Assembly (NCBI GenBank): GCA_900088475.1 | Contig: FLMG01000835.1 | Location: 1-13,130 of the forward strand | Direction of reading: 5' to 3' | Length of the DNA stretch: 13,130 nt | Origin: Hyphochytrium catenoides | Lineage: Eukaryota > Sar > Hyphochytriomycetes > Hyphochytriales > Hyphochytriaceae | Part shown: piece after piece, positions 1-8,975 of the stretch | Layout: the number at the start of each line of letters is the position of its first letter | Numbering within the stretch: position 1 is the first letter of the stretch | Notes under the pieces: generated by a model | What the model was told of the DNA's origin: nothing | The model's input: the letters and a program-made list of their open reading frames with translations, nothing else | Databases searched by the model: none | Made by a program: the position numbers and the translations under genes

Positions 1-1451
1 GAGGTATAAGCCGGGCCAGCAGAAGCAGCGAAGAAGAACACTTAGTTAACCTGACGCTTACTTGCTTCTCGTCTTCCGTAGAACGAACGTGGGTGGCTCT
101 AACTTTTTGGCTCTCACGATTGTTGCTCTGCTCTTGAACTAAAAGAAGAAACATGGTAGCTTCATCATCGCTCGTCTATCTTTTTTCTTGCTTCTATCAT
201 CTCTCGACCTGCTGCTGCTGACAGGAACGACTAAATAAACACCTCCTACGAGCTCAAAAAGGAGCTTCCACTCCTCCCCCCGGAGTTGTTGTGGGAGGGT
301 GGATGGGGGTTCTCACTCGCTGAGCTATCCCCCACCTGTTCGGTTTACCTTGTGATGATGGGTGGGACGCCTCTCCCTCAGTGATAGCAGCGATCCATCA
401 CTGTCCTTGTGAACCCGGTGGGCCGGCGGCGGTTGTGGGAAACAAATAAAGAAGCTTGTGTACTCCTCCTCCTCCTCCCTCTCCCTCTCCTCCTCCCTCT
501 CAAATGATAAGTTGAACCAGCTGCTTGCTCTTCCTCCTCTCTCTCTCTCTTCTTACTGCTGCTTCCTCCTCCTCTCCAAAGCTGCCTTCCTCTTTTTCTG
601 GGGTGGTGGTGCTTTATTTTGCTGTTGTTGCGCTGCCTTCTTTCGAGAAAGAAAGGAGATCCTCCTCCCTGCTGTCCTCCTCCTAATAAAGGAGATCCCT
701 CCTCCCTGTCCTGTGGCGGCAGATTGTGGTGGTGATGCACAGACTCTGCACTTCTGCGGCAACTGTTTGTCTTCCTTCAGGAGTTAGTACCATCAGGAGG
801 AAGGGCCGGGCGGGCCGTCCCTCCTGCTAGTGTCCCAGTGTTTCGTCCCGCTCCTTCTTCTTCTTAATGGCTCCGTTGTTCAGCCAACAACAACCCTTCT
901 CCTCCTCCTCCTTGTCCCTCCATCTCCTCCCCGGCCTCCTGTAGGGAGCTTACCATCCGCAGTAGAAGTCTTGAAGAGAGACAGCACACCCGTCCTCTCT
1001 CAAGGTTAGCAGCACTGTGTGCACTGCTGTCGGAATAACACATTATCATCATCTCACCTCCTGGCGCTACAATAGATTGCCCTTAAAGAAGCAAGGAACA
1101 TGAGCGCGTCGGTGCGTTTCTTCCTCATGATAATAAAGAGAAGTCAGTCCGTAGGGAGATAAATTGGGAGAGACAAACAACTCTGCGTCCCGGTCCACTA
1201 CCACCGCTGATTTAGCATTTATAAAGCTCTTCTCTCCCCTATCGGTCAGTGGTGTTCCCTAGGACTGCTCGACCCTGCTATCATCTATTCTTCTTGGCAG
1301 CCTTCTGTAAATGAACCTTCCAGCCTGGAAAGAAGAGTAGCCTGCAGGAGCTCCTGAAGTAGACATTCTGTCACAGGCTAGCGCCGTCCGATCCATCCCT
1401 ACCGCTGTCTGTTTCCCTTCCGTGATGATAGTGCCGCTATCAGCGTAAGTA
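1..1451. other. Pyrimidine-rich 5' flank and probable leader of the membrane-protein gene
   Basis: I see no supportable gene here. Much of it is CT/TCC low-complexity DNA, for example 460-560, 660-700 and 850-930, and open frames crossing these tracts translate to Ser/Leu-rich or Arg/Gly-rich runs typical of simple repeats. A TATA-like TTTATAAAG lies at 1218-1226, about 230 bases before the first ATG of the following open frame. A canonical splice donor, gtaagt, begins at 1445 and is preceded by ATG ATA GTG CCG at 1425, so a short 5' coding or leader exon and an intron are possible. The segment is best read as promoter plus 5' leader, and may hold the end of a gene lying off the left edge that I cannot see. 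Confidence 0.5.
1218..1226 (+). promoter_or_regulatory. Possible TATA box upstream of the membrane-protein gene
   Basis: The sequence reads TTTATAAAG, about 230 bases before the ATG at 1452. The same 9-mer occurs upstream of EMC10 at 9232-9240. It is weak evidence, because a TATA-like word is not rare. Confidence 0.25.
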
Positions 1452-3746
1452 ATGATGCTTAGGCGACTGCTACAAAGACCTGACCAAGGGGCGGACACTG
1501 GCACCCGCAAGCTGACAAGATCACCATCAGCGCAGAGTCAGACGAGGAGACGAGGAGTTTTTCCCATTAATCGCTTGATCCTCGTGAACGCCGGAAGCCT
1601 TTTCCTCTTCTTCGGAGTGGCTTGTGGGAGTGCAGACAGCAATGACCTCATATCTCCGCCTTTCTCTTCCTCCTCCTCTTCCTCCCACACCCTGTTAACT
1701 ACTACGGAGGAGCTCCTTCCTCTTGGCACAAGCTCCAATCTGACGTACTTTGTCTTTCCAAAGATGGTGACGGCAGGAATCGCGGCCCAACTCTTCACCA
1801 TCACGGAATGGGTCCTCACCATGCTGGGAGGCTTCCTCTTTGTCCAGCTGATGAGAGCCTTTATGGTAGCAGAGATCCTCCGCTTGCCAGTCACTTTGCG
1901 GCAGACTGTCATTTTAACCACACTATTGACTGAAGGCAGAGTGGGTGGCATTGGCAGCTTTGCACTCATCTCCTATCACTATCTCAGTGGCTGGGGTCGG
2001 CAAGGAAGATTCAAATCATATTCCAAAGCAAGAGCTTCAGTTCCTCTTCTCTTGTCGCTGCTTTTAGTTGGTGGGATTGTCCTTGTCAATATCTCCCAAG
2101 CTTCTTTGAAGACTGTTTTCCTGGAGGTTGAAACAAGAGCGGAGGTGCAACTCCCGACATCGGGCTGGCTGTTAAATGGATCCCTTGCAGAGAGCCACGA
2201 CAGAGATAAAAAGACGACACTGACTCTATTCACGGAGGAGACTTCCGAAGGGAGCTACGGCCCAAGCAACGTCAGCCGATTGTGGGCGGTTCTAAGGTCC
2301 GACGGCTTCAGCAAGGAGATCGATCGCTATGTCCAGGGTGGAGTCCTGTGTGCTCGTCCGGCCGCTGGCATTCCTAGCTATGAGAAGCTAGTCAGTGAGA
2401 ACACCGTCTACTGTGAAGGGTTCACAGCGTCCTGCAGTCCACTGGAAGATGTCGTTATAGCCAACGAGGAGTATGCAGATCGTGTGGCCTTGGTCTATGC
2501 CCGGAAGCCGCGGTACATTGACGCCGCAATTTCTGATGCAGTTTGGCGGAATTCAGTTCGGAACGTCTCTTTCGGTGCTACCAAAGGTGACTTCTTCGCC
2601 TTGTATGCCACCGCAACTGACTTTCGAACCCCAGACGCTCCGCCAGATGGCTTTGCTGATGTGAAGGAGAGCATCCAGGCCATCGCCATCATTTCTGCGG
2701 CAATGCCTCTCTCCGCGCAGGCACTTCAGCGAGCGACTGGGAAAGAGCTCGTCGGAAGTCCTCATCAACAGGGTGAGCTTCATGAACCCATCAATAACGC
2801 CGAGAGGCCGGAGCTCATCTCTCTCGCGACTCGGCCGCAATATGTACTCCCAGGAGGAGGGTTCGCTTACAATCAAAGGGAAACGAGCAGAAATCCGATA
2901 TATCGGATGTGGATTGGACACTGCAGCATTTACCTCAGGCGTGGGATCATCTCTCCCAGTGACCCGGCCGATTACCTTCCGGTAGTAAGGAATTGGACTG
3001 TCAGAAACACCGAACTGATGACCCAGAATGCCGTGCTAAGGACCTTGCATGGCCTTCCTGACGACGCGGACAGCTTTGTTGCGTCCGGGAGAGACAACGG
3101 GGGTGTTTCCGCACTTAGGGCGGCGGCCTTTGCTGCGGCACCGAATGGCATAAACGGCTCCGCCCTAGCAGAGGCCCTGGTATCCCGTGGAATGGCGTCC
3201 TGGTTTTTCTCTCGGTCGCAAGGTGAACTCTCGGATACCAAGCCTCACCTAGCCAGCTGGACCGTGGCTGAGCAACGCCTAGTGGGGAATCTTCTATGGT
3301 GTGTGCTCGGCATTGCTCTCTACCTCCTTCTTCTGCTTCTGGCACTCAGTATCCTAGTCTACTCAGCTAGAGTACTTCATGGAAGAGATGAAAGGAGGCT
3401 CCAGGTGGCAAAGCAGCAGGCTGAGAACTGCACCTCAGTTTGGGGGATGACGAGAGGAAGCATCCTCCTAGCACCAAACAGGGGCCCTTGGCTTGATAAG
3501 GAGGGTCACGTGCCTCACCAAGATAAGGCAGGAGGTTCATTCTCTCTTGCTGGGTCTCCGCACCACGAAGTGGCTAGTCATTCGCCTCCTACCATAGCTA
3601 TGAGCGCACTACCCTCTGAAGAGCGAGTGCTCTCTGAGGCGGAGCAGTGGATCTGTGAGCCACTTCTCGTCACTTGCAGGGATGACAGGGAGCAATCGCA
3701 TCCGCTACTCCAACAGGTTCCAGCTCTGTTTGTTACCAGGCGATAA
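1452..3746 (+). CDS. Unrecognised multi-span membrane protein with large N-glycosylatable loop (764 aa)
   Basis: I do not recognise this protein. It is by far the longest open frame in the window, 764 codons without an intron. Likely membrane segments are near residues 42-59, 111-134 and 197-213, with a final strong one at 613-637 rich in Leu. Between the last two lies an ectodomain-like region of about 400 residues with four cysteines (300, 321, 328, 491) and sequons at N242, N273, N371, N514 and N568. The tail after 640 is polar, basic at first, and probably cytoplasmic. The start is uncertain. An in-frame stop lies just before the ATG pair at 1452, and residues 72-78 are a poly-Ser run encoded by a CT tract that could instead be an intron's pyrimidine tract. 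If so, Met105 (base 1764) is the better start. The gene is convergent with the minus-strand gene ending at 3929. Surface receptor-like or orphan membrane protein is as far as I would go. Confidence 0.72.
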   Translation: MMLRRLLQRPDQGADTGTRKLTRSPSAQSQTRRRGVFPINRLILVNAGSLFLFFGVACGSADSNDLISPPFSSSSSSSHTLLTTTEELLPLGTSSNLTYFVFPKMVTAGIAAQLFTITEWVLTMLGGFLFVQLMRAFMVAEILRLPVTLRQTVILTTLLTEGRVGGIGSFALISYHYLSGWGRQGRFKSYSKARASVPLLLSLLLVGGIVLVNISQASLKTVFLEVETRAEVQLPTSGWLLNGSLAESHDRDKKTTLTLFTEETSEGSYGPSNVSRLWAVLRSDGFSKEIDRYVQGGVLCARPAAGIPSYEKLVSENTVYCEGFTASCSPLEDVVIANEEYADRVALVYARKPRYIDAAISDAVWRNSVRNVSFGATKGDFFALYATATDFRTPDAPPDGFADVKESIQAIAIISAAMPLSAQALQRATGKELVGSPHQQGELHEPINNAERPELISLATRPQYVLPGGGFAYNQRETSRNPIYRMWIGHCSIYLRRGIISPSDPADYLPVVRNWTVRNTELMTQNAVLRTLHGLPDDADSFVASGRDNGGVSALRAAAFAAAPNGINGSALAEALVSRGMASWFFSRSQGELSDTKPHLASWTVAEQRLVGNLLWCVLGIALYLLLLLLALSILVYSARVLHGRDERRLQVAKQQAENCTSVWGMTRGSILLAPNRGPWLDKEGHVPHQDKAGGSFSLAGSPHHEVASHSPPTIAMSALPSEERVLSEAEQWICEPLLVTCRDDREQSHPLLQQVPALFVTRR

Positions 3747-3928
3747 GCACCGCCTCTTATCGCAGAGAGCATCTGAAAATGGGCCATTCTTGGTTAGTCG
3801 GCGTTATCCACGGGTCTGGTAGCTTCCTCCGGCCACTCTATCCCATTCCCCACTTCCAGCTGCTGCTGGAGGTATGCCGAAAGGGACAGAGGAGAGACTG
3901 TGGTCAATGAACAAGGTCACTGATACGA
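3747..3928. other. Short convergent intergenic spacer
   Basis: These 182 bases lie between the stop of the plus-strand membrane-protein frame and the proposed stop of the minus-strand gene C. They must hold both 3' ends. I see no AATAAA signal on either strand. Confidence 0.4.
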
Positions 3929-4665
3929 TCAAACAGACACAGCCCATCTTTCTGTCAAAGCTCCGTGTTCGTCTTTCAATCTGTAGATAAAGAACTTTCC
4001 TTCTTGGTAGATAGACTTCTGCAATCCCGTGACGCATGGCAGGCAAAGCGTAACTCTTCAGGCCAACAAGAAGGTTCTTTCCTAGTGAGCCCTTACTCCC
4101 TTCCCCCTTCCTTCCCTCCCTCCAAGAGGATAAGCAAAGGGCTCAGACCAGCTGTGGGATTACCTTTTAGCAGTCTTCCACTGTCATATTTTCTTTTCCT
4201 TACTCATCCTTCAGTCCTGGATCACGTACCGACTGCTCCTCCTCCTGACAATGCCGATAATCAACAGTCTTGATCACACTCGTTCCTTCATCCACGTCCG
4301 CTGCTCTCAATAGTGACGAAGCAGCTCTTGTTATGGGCACCGTAGTAGATCTCGCACAACGACCCAGCGTGTTACTAGCTGCTGCTATATTATGTCTGTC
4401 TCAGATCCTTCTTCAAATCCATCTTTTGGAAGAATGTAGTGGGAGCCACCAGCTGCTGAAGGTAGCAGGGTGAAGCGCTTTGTACGTAGCCACAAAGACG
4501 ACGCCGAGTCTTTGGCTCCAGCGCATTGTCCTTCTTGTTGAGCTCTACCAAGTTAAAGATCAGATCATCTATTCTCCAACAGGATGAAGAGCACCGACAC
4601 CTCGCCTGTGCGCCTCTCAATGCATTTATGGTTGTTGTTGGTGCCGGTTCGATGACTCCATCCAT
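3929..4665 (-). CDS. Gene C: small split gene of unknown function (exon model)
   Basis: I do not recognise the product. The model starts at ATG 4665 (MDGVIEPAP) and ends at TGA 3929-3931. The best-supported parts are exon 4230-4395, 55 clean codons ending at a strong donor gtacgt, and last exon 4018-3929, entered in phase 0 after gattgcag, encoding 29 residues that include KFFIYRLKDEHGALTERW. The 5' part is ambiguous. Model A splices 4665-4601 straight to 4395 (phase 2; 106 aa). Model B reads on to 4494, keeping a charged stretch that includes VELNKKDNALEPKTRRR, and then joins at 4384 (phase 1; 138 aa). Both models keep phase to the stop. The opposite strand of this region is also open, giving Leu/Val-rich peptides, and I judge that to be the antisense shadow of Lys/Glu-rich coding sequence. 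The gene lies downstream of gene B on the same strand. Confidence 0.48.
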
Positions 4666-5027
4666 AGGACCAGTCTGCTGGTGCCTTGGGTTGCAAGGCG
4701 GACGGATTGAGTCTGAAGGATGAAAGGGAGGCTAGAGCATAGTGCCACATGGAGAAGTGTTGATCAGGCGGCGCCTAGAATGAGTTCCGTAGTACCACGG
4801 TAGTGCAGTCTAACCGATGCGCTGGTGGAAAGGAAAAGTGGATGGTGCACACGAGGCAGACAAAAGAGGACACGAAGGTAGTGGGCTGATGCTAGAGGCC
4901 GGAAAGTGGGCGCTACGAACTAAGAATGTTCTGCGTAGACTCTGCTTCCGAGGTAAGACTCGGAAATTCTAGGTAGAAGCCAAGGGTGAGGATCCAAAGA
5001 AGCATGGTAATTCGCAAGAAGACGTTG
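4666..5027. other. Spacer between genes B and C, with an unassigned open minus-strand segment
   Basis: This is presumably the gene C promoter and the gene B 3' end. The minus strand from 5083 to 4913 is open for 56 codons and would encode RIPNDNVFLRITMLLWILTL, a membrane-spanning-like stretch, followed by a Ser/Glu-rich tail and TAG. It follows a good acceptor (cctccag, just before 5058), but its frame does not match the phase of gene B's preceding exon. It may be an alternative gene B C-terminus or chance. A good acceptor-like tract also lies just before 4713 on the minus strand. Confidence 0.3.
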
Positions 5028-6218
5028 TCATTTGGGATGCGGATCGCTGTGATGCGGCCTGGAGGAAGACGGAGCTTCCAGTCTCAATACAATCCCTTCT
5101 GACTCTCAGCTGTCTTCAGGGCCTTTGTATTTACTGGTCTTGTCTTGTGACGCGTATCTGCTGCTCTTTGACAGCTTCGGTCGCTTCATTGTCATTTACA
5201 TACAAAGGCGGAAGCAGAGAGATTTCTTTCCACCACCAGGAAGACAGGTCTTGCTGGACATATAACCCCAAGGCTAACATTTGAGCCGGACTTGTAGGCT
5301 CATCTCAGATCTGCCCCGCTACCCATTCAGCACCATCTGTTACCTCTCAGGGAGGGCGAGCTCGCCCTGCTGCCGCTGCTGGGTCGAAGACCGCTGCAGT
5401 GTCACTGCAAGGGAAAGGAATGCGAAACGCTATAATGAGTTAGCCCTCTCTTGAGGCTCTGCCTAGGAGCAGTGTACAAGACACGTCACTATGGCAGCCA
5501 GAGAAGGAGAGAGGCTTGGGGCTTAAAGTATAGCCTCTGAGATAGCTCCTCCCCAAGGTGTGGGCATCATCATGGATGGACTCTAGAGTTCCATAGACTT
5601 CTTGATGACTCGAGATCAAGGGACCTTTGGAATCAAATCTATCTGCGTATATTCCCAACAATGGCTGAGATACATGGACAGCTTTTGCCGAGGCGTCATA
5701 GTGGCCACTCCGTCCATCCTCTCTCCTTCCTATGCCGAGGACCTCAGGTGCGTCACTGTCAAGGGTGTTAACCCAAGAATAGGAATAAAAGGGGAGAGCA
5801 GAGAGGAAAGGTTGAATGGCAAACGGATGGGCAACAGGGCCCACAAACCTCTTAACTTTATTAGCGTAGAGCCTTCGTGAGGAGCAATAATAGCAGTAGT
5901 AAGAGGACCTGCAGTCGATTTTCCCGGTGTATCTTCGCAACTAGCACGCAAGGTCTGCCCCCTCAGAGCCTATGTGAGAGTGGAAATGAGGGGCGTACGA
6001 CCGCCATCAAAGGGCAAGCGCAAGCTGCTCAATCATGCTCTTTCCTGCTTCTGTCGTGGAACCTCATTAGCTGCTTTTGACGCTGGAAGCCTCATGCTTG
6101 AGTTTAATGAGCTCATCTTCATAGGTACGTTCAAGCAGTGAGCACTGTGCAAGGTGAGATGCTCGCAATGGCCAGCGCCAAAGGTCAGTTTCTCTATTGC
6201 CTCAGGCAGTGCACAAGG
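5028..6218 (-). CDS. Gene B: split gene of unknown function, 5' end not found (exon model)
   Basis: I do not recognise the product. Six exons join in phase: 6218-6129, 5969-5857, 5755-5478, 5404-5344, 5290-5135 and 5058-5028, giving 242 residues plus TGA. Acceptors are mostly strong. A T-run ending in ggttcag precedes 6218, cacatag precedes 5969, a 50-base pyrimidine tract ending in gacag precedes 5755, and cccttgcag precedes 5404. Donors are gtacct, gttaag, gtacac, gtaaca and gtaaat. The acceptor before 5290 is weak, and if it is wrong the frame would stop at TAA 5340 after GELALPER. The largest exon encodes 92 polar residues such as AKAVHVSQPLLGIYADRF. No membrane segment is evident. The start codon must lie between 6219 and 6543, and I could not choose one. 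The plus strand is also fairly open at 5587-6140, which lowers certainty. Confidence 0.45.
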
Positions 6219-6543
6219 CTGAACCAAAAAACCGCCGAGTCCTCCTCAACTCTCCTGTCGTCCCTGAGGGCGGGCGCAGGCGCCTTCAACAGCTTGCCTC
6301 TTGCTTTCCGTCGCGAATGATGGCTGGCGTCTCACTTCATGATCCAGAGTTCTTCATAACAGCACTTCAGCAACCTCTATCATTCTGCAACATGATACGC
6401 CTCGTCCTGCGAGTCTTGCAGGGCTAAAAGATGTCCTGTTACCTCTCGGTACGTGGTGCGGGAGCCCAGAACCGTCTCATGAGAAGAGACGCGCTCTATT
6501 CTTGTATCTATATGCGCCGATATGCCCCGATATCATCTTCATG
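6219..6543. other. Spacer between ATG5 and gene B
   Basis: This stretch should hold the ATG5 3' UTR and the missing first exon(s) and promoter of gene B, both on the minus strand. Candidate minus-strand starts are ATG at 6480 (MRRFWAPAP, followed by donors gtaccg or gtaaca) and ATG at 6383 (MIE, then gttgct). Neither can be joined to the exon at 6218 with confidence. The plus strand is open at about 6200-6427 but has no support from splice sites or homology. Confidence 0.4.
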
Positions 6544-8028
6544 CTAATCCCTCCCTACCACGATGTAGAGGAAGCCGTCTGGGTGCGACAGAGCGCCGAT
6601 GAGCTCTAGCACTGGCGTCTCCATATCGAGCTTCACGCCATGAACAATGGGCACAAGAGACGGGAGGGACAAGTCCCTGTCCGCCAAAGCGTCTGCTATG
6701 ATGGAGCCAACAGTGGTCGCAGTGCCTAGATAGGGATTTGGGGACAGAGATAGTAGGGAGAAGGAGAAGAGTGAGAGCGAGTATGGCTATTATATAAACC
6801 GGAGCACTGGCGTCCCTAAGAAGACGGATGAGCCAGGTAAAGATGAAGACAGTATTCAGTCAGCAGGAGAGAGACATGAACGGATAGGTTTGGGCTTAAG
6901 CGTCAATGTCTCCTCTCTCTTTCGTCTCAATGTTACCGTCTTCTCTTTCCGGCGTGATGGGAAACTGGAGTGTTTGCTGTTCGCCTCGCACAAGAACGCG
7001 GACAGGTAAGTGCCGAGTCGGAAGCTCAGTCTCTACTCTCGAGCTCCAGTATAGTTCTAGGCTGTCTGAGAGAGGGAAAGGGAGCAGAGAGAGACTTACT
7101 GCCTGAGATGGACGGACAACCGAGCGCGAGTACACTTGACCAAGAGAGGCCACAAAAGAAAGAGAGGAAGTGCGAGGCGCCATAGGAGAGAATGAGCCCG
7201 CAGGGAGGGACTGAGGTACATTGGCGACTGCGCAACGGACCAGTAGATAGTCATCAGCACCAGTAGATAGTCATCAGCACAGCTCTCTACATAGACCGCT
7301 AGAAGATGAATGTAAGAGACAGGAGGAGCAAGAGACAAGAGGATTGGAGATATCATACTTCGTCGGACGGCCTCAAAGAGCTGCGACTGTCGCTCTTGCG
7401 GCATGAGCATGACCGGCTTGGTCGAACCATAGCGTAGGAACATAGACTGCGGCGCGAGGAAAGGCGAGGAAAAGTGATGAGGGAGTCCACGATCAGAAAA
7501 GGAAGTCGGAGGAGCTTGAGAAGTAGTGACGCCCAGGTAGGGTTGCCCTTAGGATGGGACCATAAGTATAAAGTGAGGCAGAACGGATGAAGATTAGAAA
7601 AACTCCAAGGCGCAGGAGAAGGAAGGAGATCAAGCCCGGATATACCTGCTTAAGAGAATGCATAAAAAGCTCCTCGACATCTTTCTCCGAGGGAGAGATA
7701 GTCTGAAAGAGAAGAACATCATTCTTAGCAGAGGCTGCCTCCTGCGGTGCTGTCTTAGGCTCCCTGCCCAGCCCTCTGAGCCCTAGCGAGTACTTTCATT
7801 TTCCACCTGTTCGTCTCTACTGCTCTTACAGCTAGGCCCCTGTCACCTCTCTCCTCCTGAGCCTGTCTCACCTGTTTGGGGGACGGTCTGAAGTGCACAG
7901 TTATTCTCCAAGGAAGGTCCTCCGTCGCCACGAACAGGTCAAAGAGAAGACCTAGAGGAAGATGCCTGAGGATAGCAGAGACGAATGGAGGGGTAGACGA
8001 TACGTGAGGGCGGCATTCTAAGAGGAAA

Positions 8029-8065
<37 letters not shown>

Positions 8066-8975
8066 CGACGCGCAGGACAGGAGAACGAACGAGAGTAGTG
8101 GCACGGACAAGAGGTCGATGAATCTAGACAAGAAAGCTTAGAGTTCGCAGATGGGGACATCGAATGGAAGAGAGAGACAAAGCACTAAGACAACGAAGAG
8201 GCAGTAAGGGCGAGCTGGTGAAGATAATCAATAGCGTTAAGCAAAGTGAAGCAGAAGAAAGTTCAAAGGTAGGAGAGAAAGGCAAAGACTGTTTACCCCT
8301 TCAGATAGACTGATTTATACTCGAACCACGCGCCGCGCTCTCCGACGAAGGCCGGCGCTGACTCCTTGAACTGAGCCAAAGCCGCCTTCGCTACCACCGG
8401 CAGATAGCTCAGCCGTGGCGCTAGCACCTGGACAAGGCATAAGACAGATAGAGAGACACCGTTGAGCGAACGAGACAGAAGAGAGAGAGCGAGGATCGAG
8501 AAAGGAGAGTGAGCAACGAGGAGAAGAGAGAGGGATAAGAAAGAAGGCACGTAAGAAAAGGAATACCGAGTGGAAGAGTTTGAGGGCGAAGGAAGAAACT
8601 GGAGCTGTCAGAGCGTAGCCTTGGTATAACATGTACAGATTTAGTGTTAGTGAGACGCACTGAAAGACAGAAGGGGATGGGAAGACGGCAGGAGGAGCCA
8701 AGCATACGAGCAAGGCAACAGCACTGTGTGTCCTAACAAACGAGGAGGGTACGGAACAATGGCAGAGGAGGGATGGCGAAGAAGAAATATAACATAGGGC
8801 CGGGATGAGCGCATACAGAGAACGGAGAGGAGACGAGGGCAAGCCGTACATAGAATGGCCGCGGGGGATGTAACGTCGTGACCTCCGCGGAGTCAAGTGT
8901 AAACTGGATGGGGAGCTTGCCCTTCCAGACTCGCTCTCGCAGCGCGGCGTCCTGCTCGTCCTCACCTAGCATCAT
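6544..8975 (-). CDS. ATG5: Autophagy protein 5 (ATG12-acceptor), nine exons
   Basis: ATG5 is the cytosolic acceptor of the ubiquitin-like protein ATG12. The ATG12-ATG5/ATG16 complex acts like an E3 for ATG8 lipidation on the phagophore. Exons: 8975-8850, 8427-8297, 7965-7872, 7702-7646, 7446-7359, 7298-7220, 7134-7100, 7065-6937 and 6725-6544 (306 aa; human 275, Arabidopsis about 337). Family landmarks: RERVWKGKLPIQFTL (N-terminal helix and first strand), VLAPRLSYLPVV, AWFEYKSVYLKG, GLLFDLFVATEDLPWRITVHF (first ubiquitin fold), FMHSLKQ with the ATG12-acceptor Lys at K135 matching human K130, HLPVRVLVR and TVGSIIADAL (second ubiquitin fold), then METPVLELIGALSHPDGFLY before the stop. All nine exons join in phase. 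Exon 7 (35 bases) and the end of exon 6 are the least certain, since that linker is not conserved. ATG is chosen at 8975; the next codon is also ATG. Confidence 0.94.
7241..7280. repeat. Perfect 20-bp tandem duplication inside ATG5 exon 6
   Basis: The 20-base unit beginning cagtagatag occupies 7241-7260 and is repeated exactly at 7261-7280. It falls within ATG5 exon 6. Twenty is not a multiple of three, so gain or loss of a copy shifts frame. Each copy also carries a CTG|GT dinucleotide that could serve as a splice donor on the minus strand. Confidence 0.97.
8030..8064. repeat. (GA)n microsatellite in ATG5 intron 2
   Basis: A nearly pure GA run with one AAA interruption. On the sense (minus) strand it reads as CT. 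It is the densest part of a pyrimidine-biased intron (7966-8296). Confidence 0.9.

Noticed and set aside
378-787. Open frames on both strands (120 and 109 codons)
   Set aside because: They are translations of TCC/CT repeats, giving Ser/Leu runs one way and Arg/Gly/Glu runs the other. No splice or family support.
3965-4723. A chain of plus-strand open frames that can be spliced into a hydrophobic protein
   Set aside because: The products are Leu/Val/Ala-rich, as expected antisense to Lys/Glu-rich coding sequence. The minus-strand gene C model has better phase agreement and a natural start and stop. I cannot exclude the plus-strand reading completely.
6076-6190. Minus-strand reading ending LIKLKHEASSVKSS before TAA at about 6076, as a gene end
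   Set aside because: It looks protein-like, but its frame cannot be joined to a convincing upstream exon, and it overlaps gene B's intron after the donor at 6128.
5587-6427. Plus-strand open frames with an apparent intron at about 6125-6205
   Set aside because: One frame is interrupted by TGA at 5878, and the joined product has no start. The minus-strand gene B chain uses stronger acceptors across the same region.
6788-6800. TATATAAA on the plus strand as a promoter
   Set aside because: It lies within ATG5 intron 8, and no plus-strand gene follows it.
8315-8965. A 216-codon minus-strand open frame
   Set aside because: It spans ATG5 exon 1, the CT-rich intron 1 and exon 2 in the wrong frame. 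Its Ser/Leu/Arg-rich product comes from the pyrimidine tract, and spliced ATG5 homology explains the segment.
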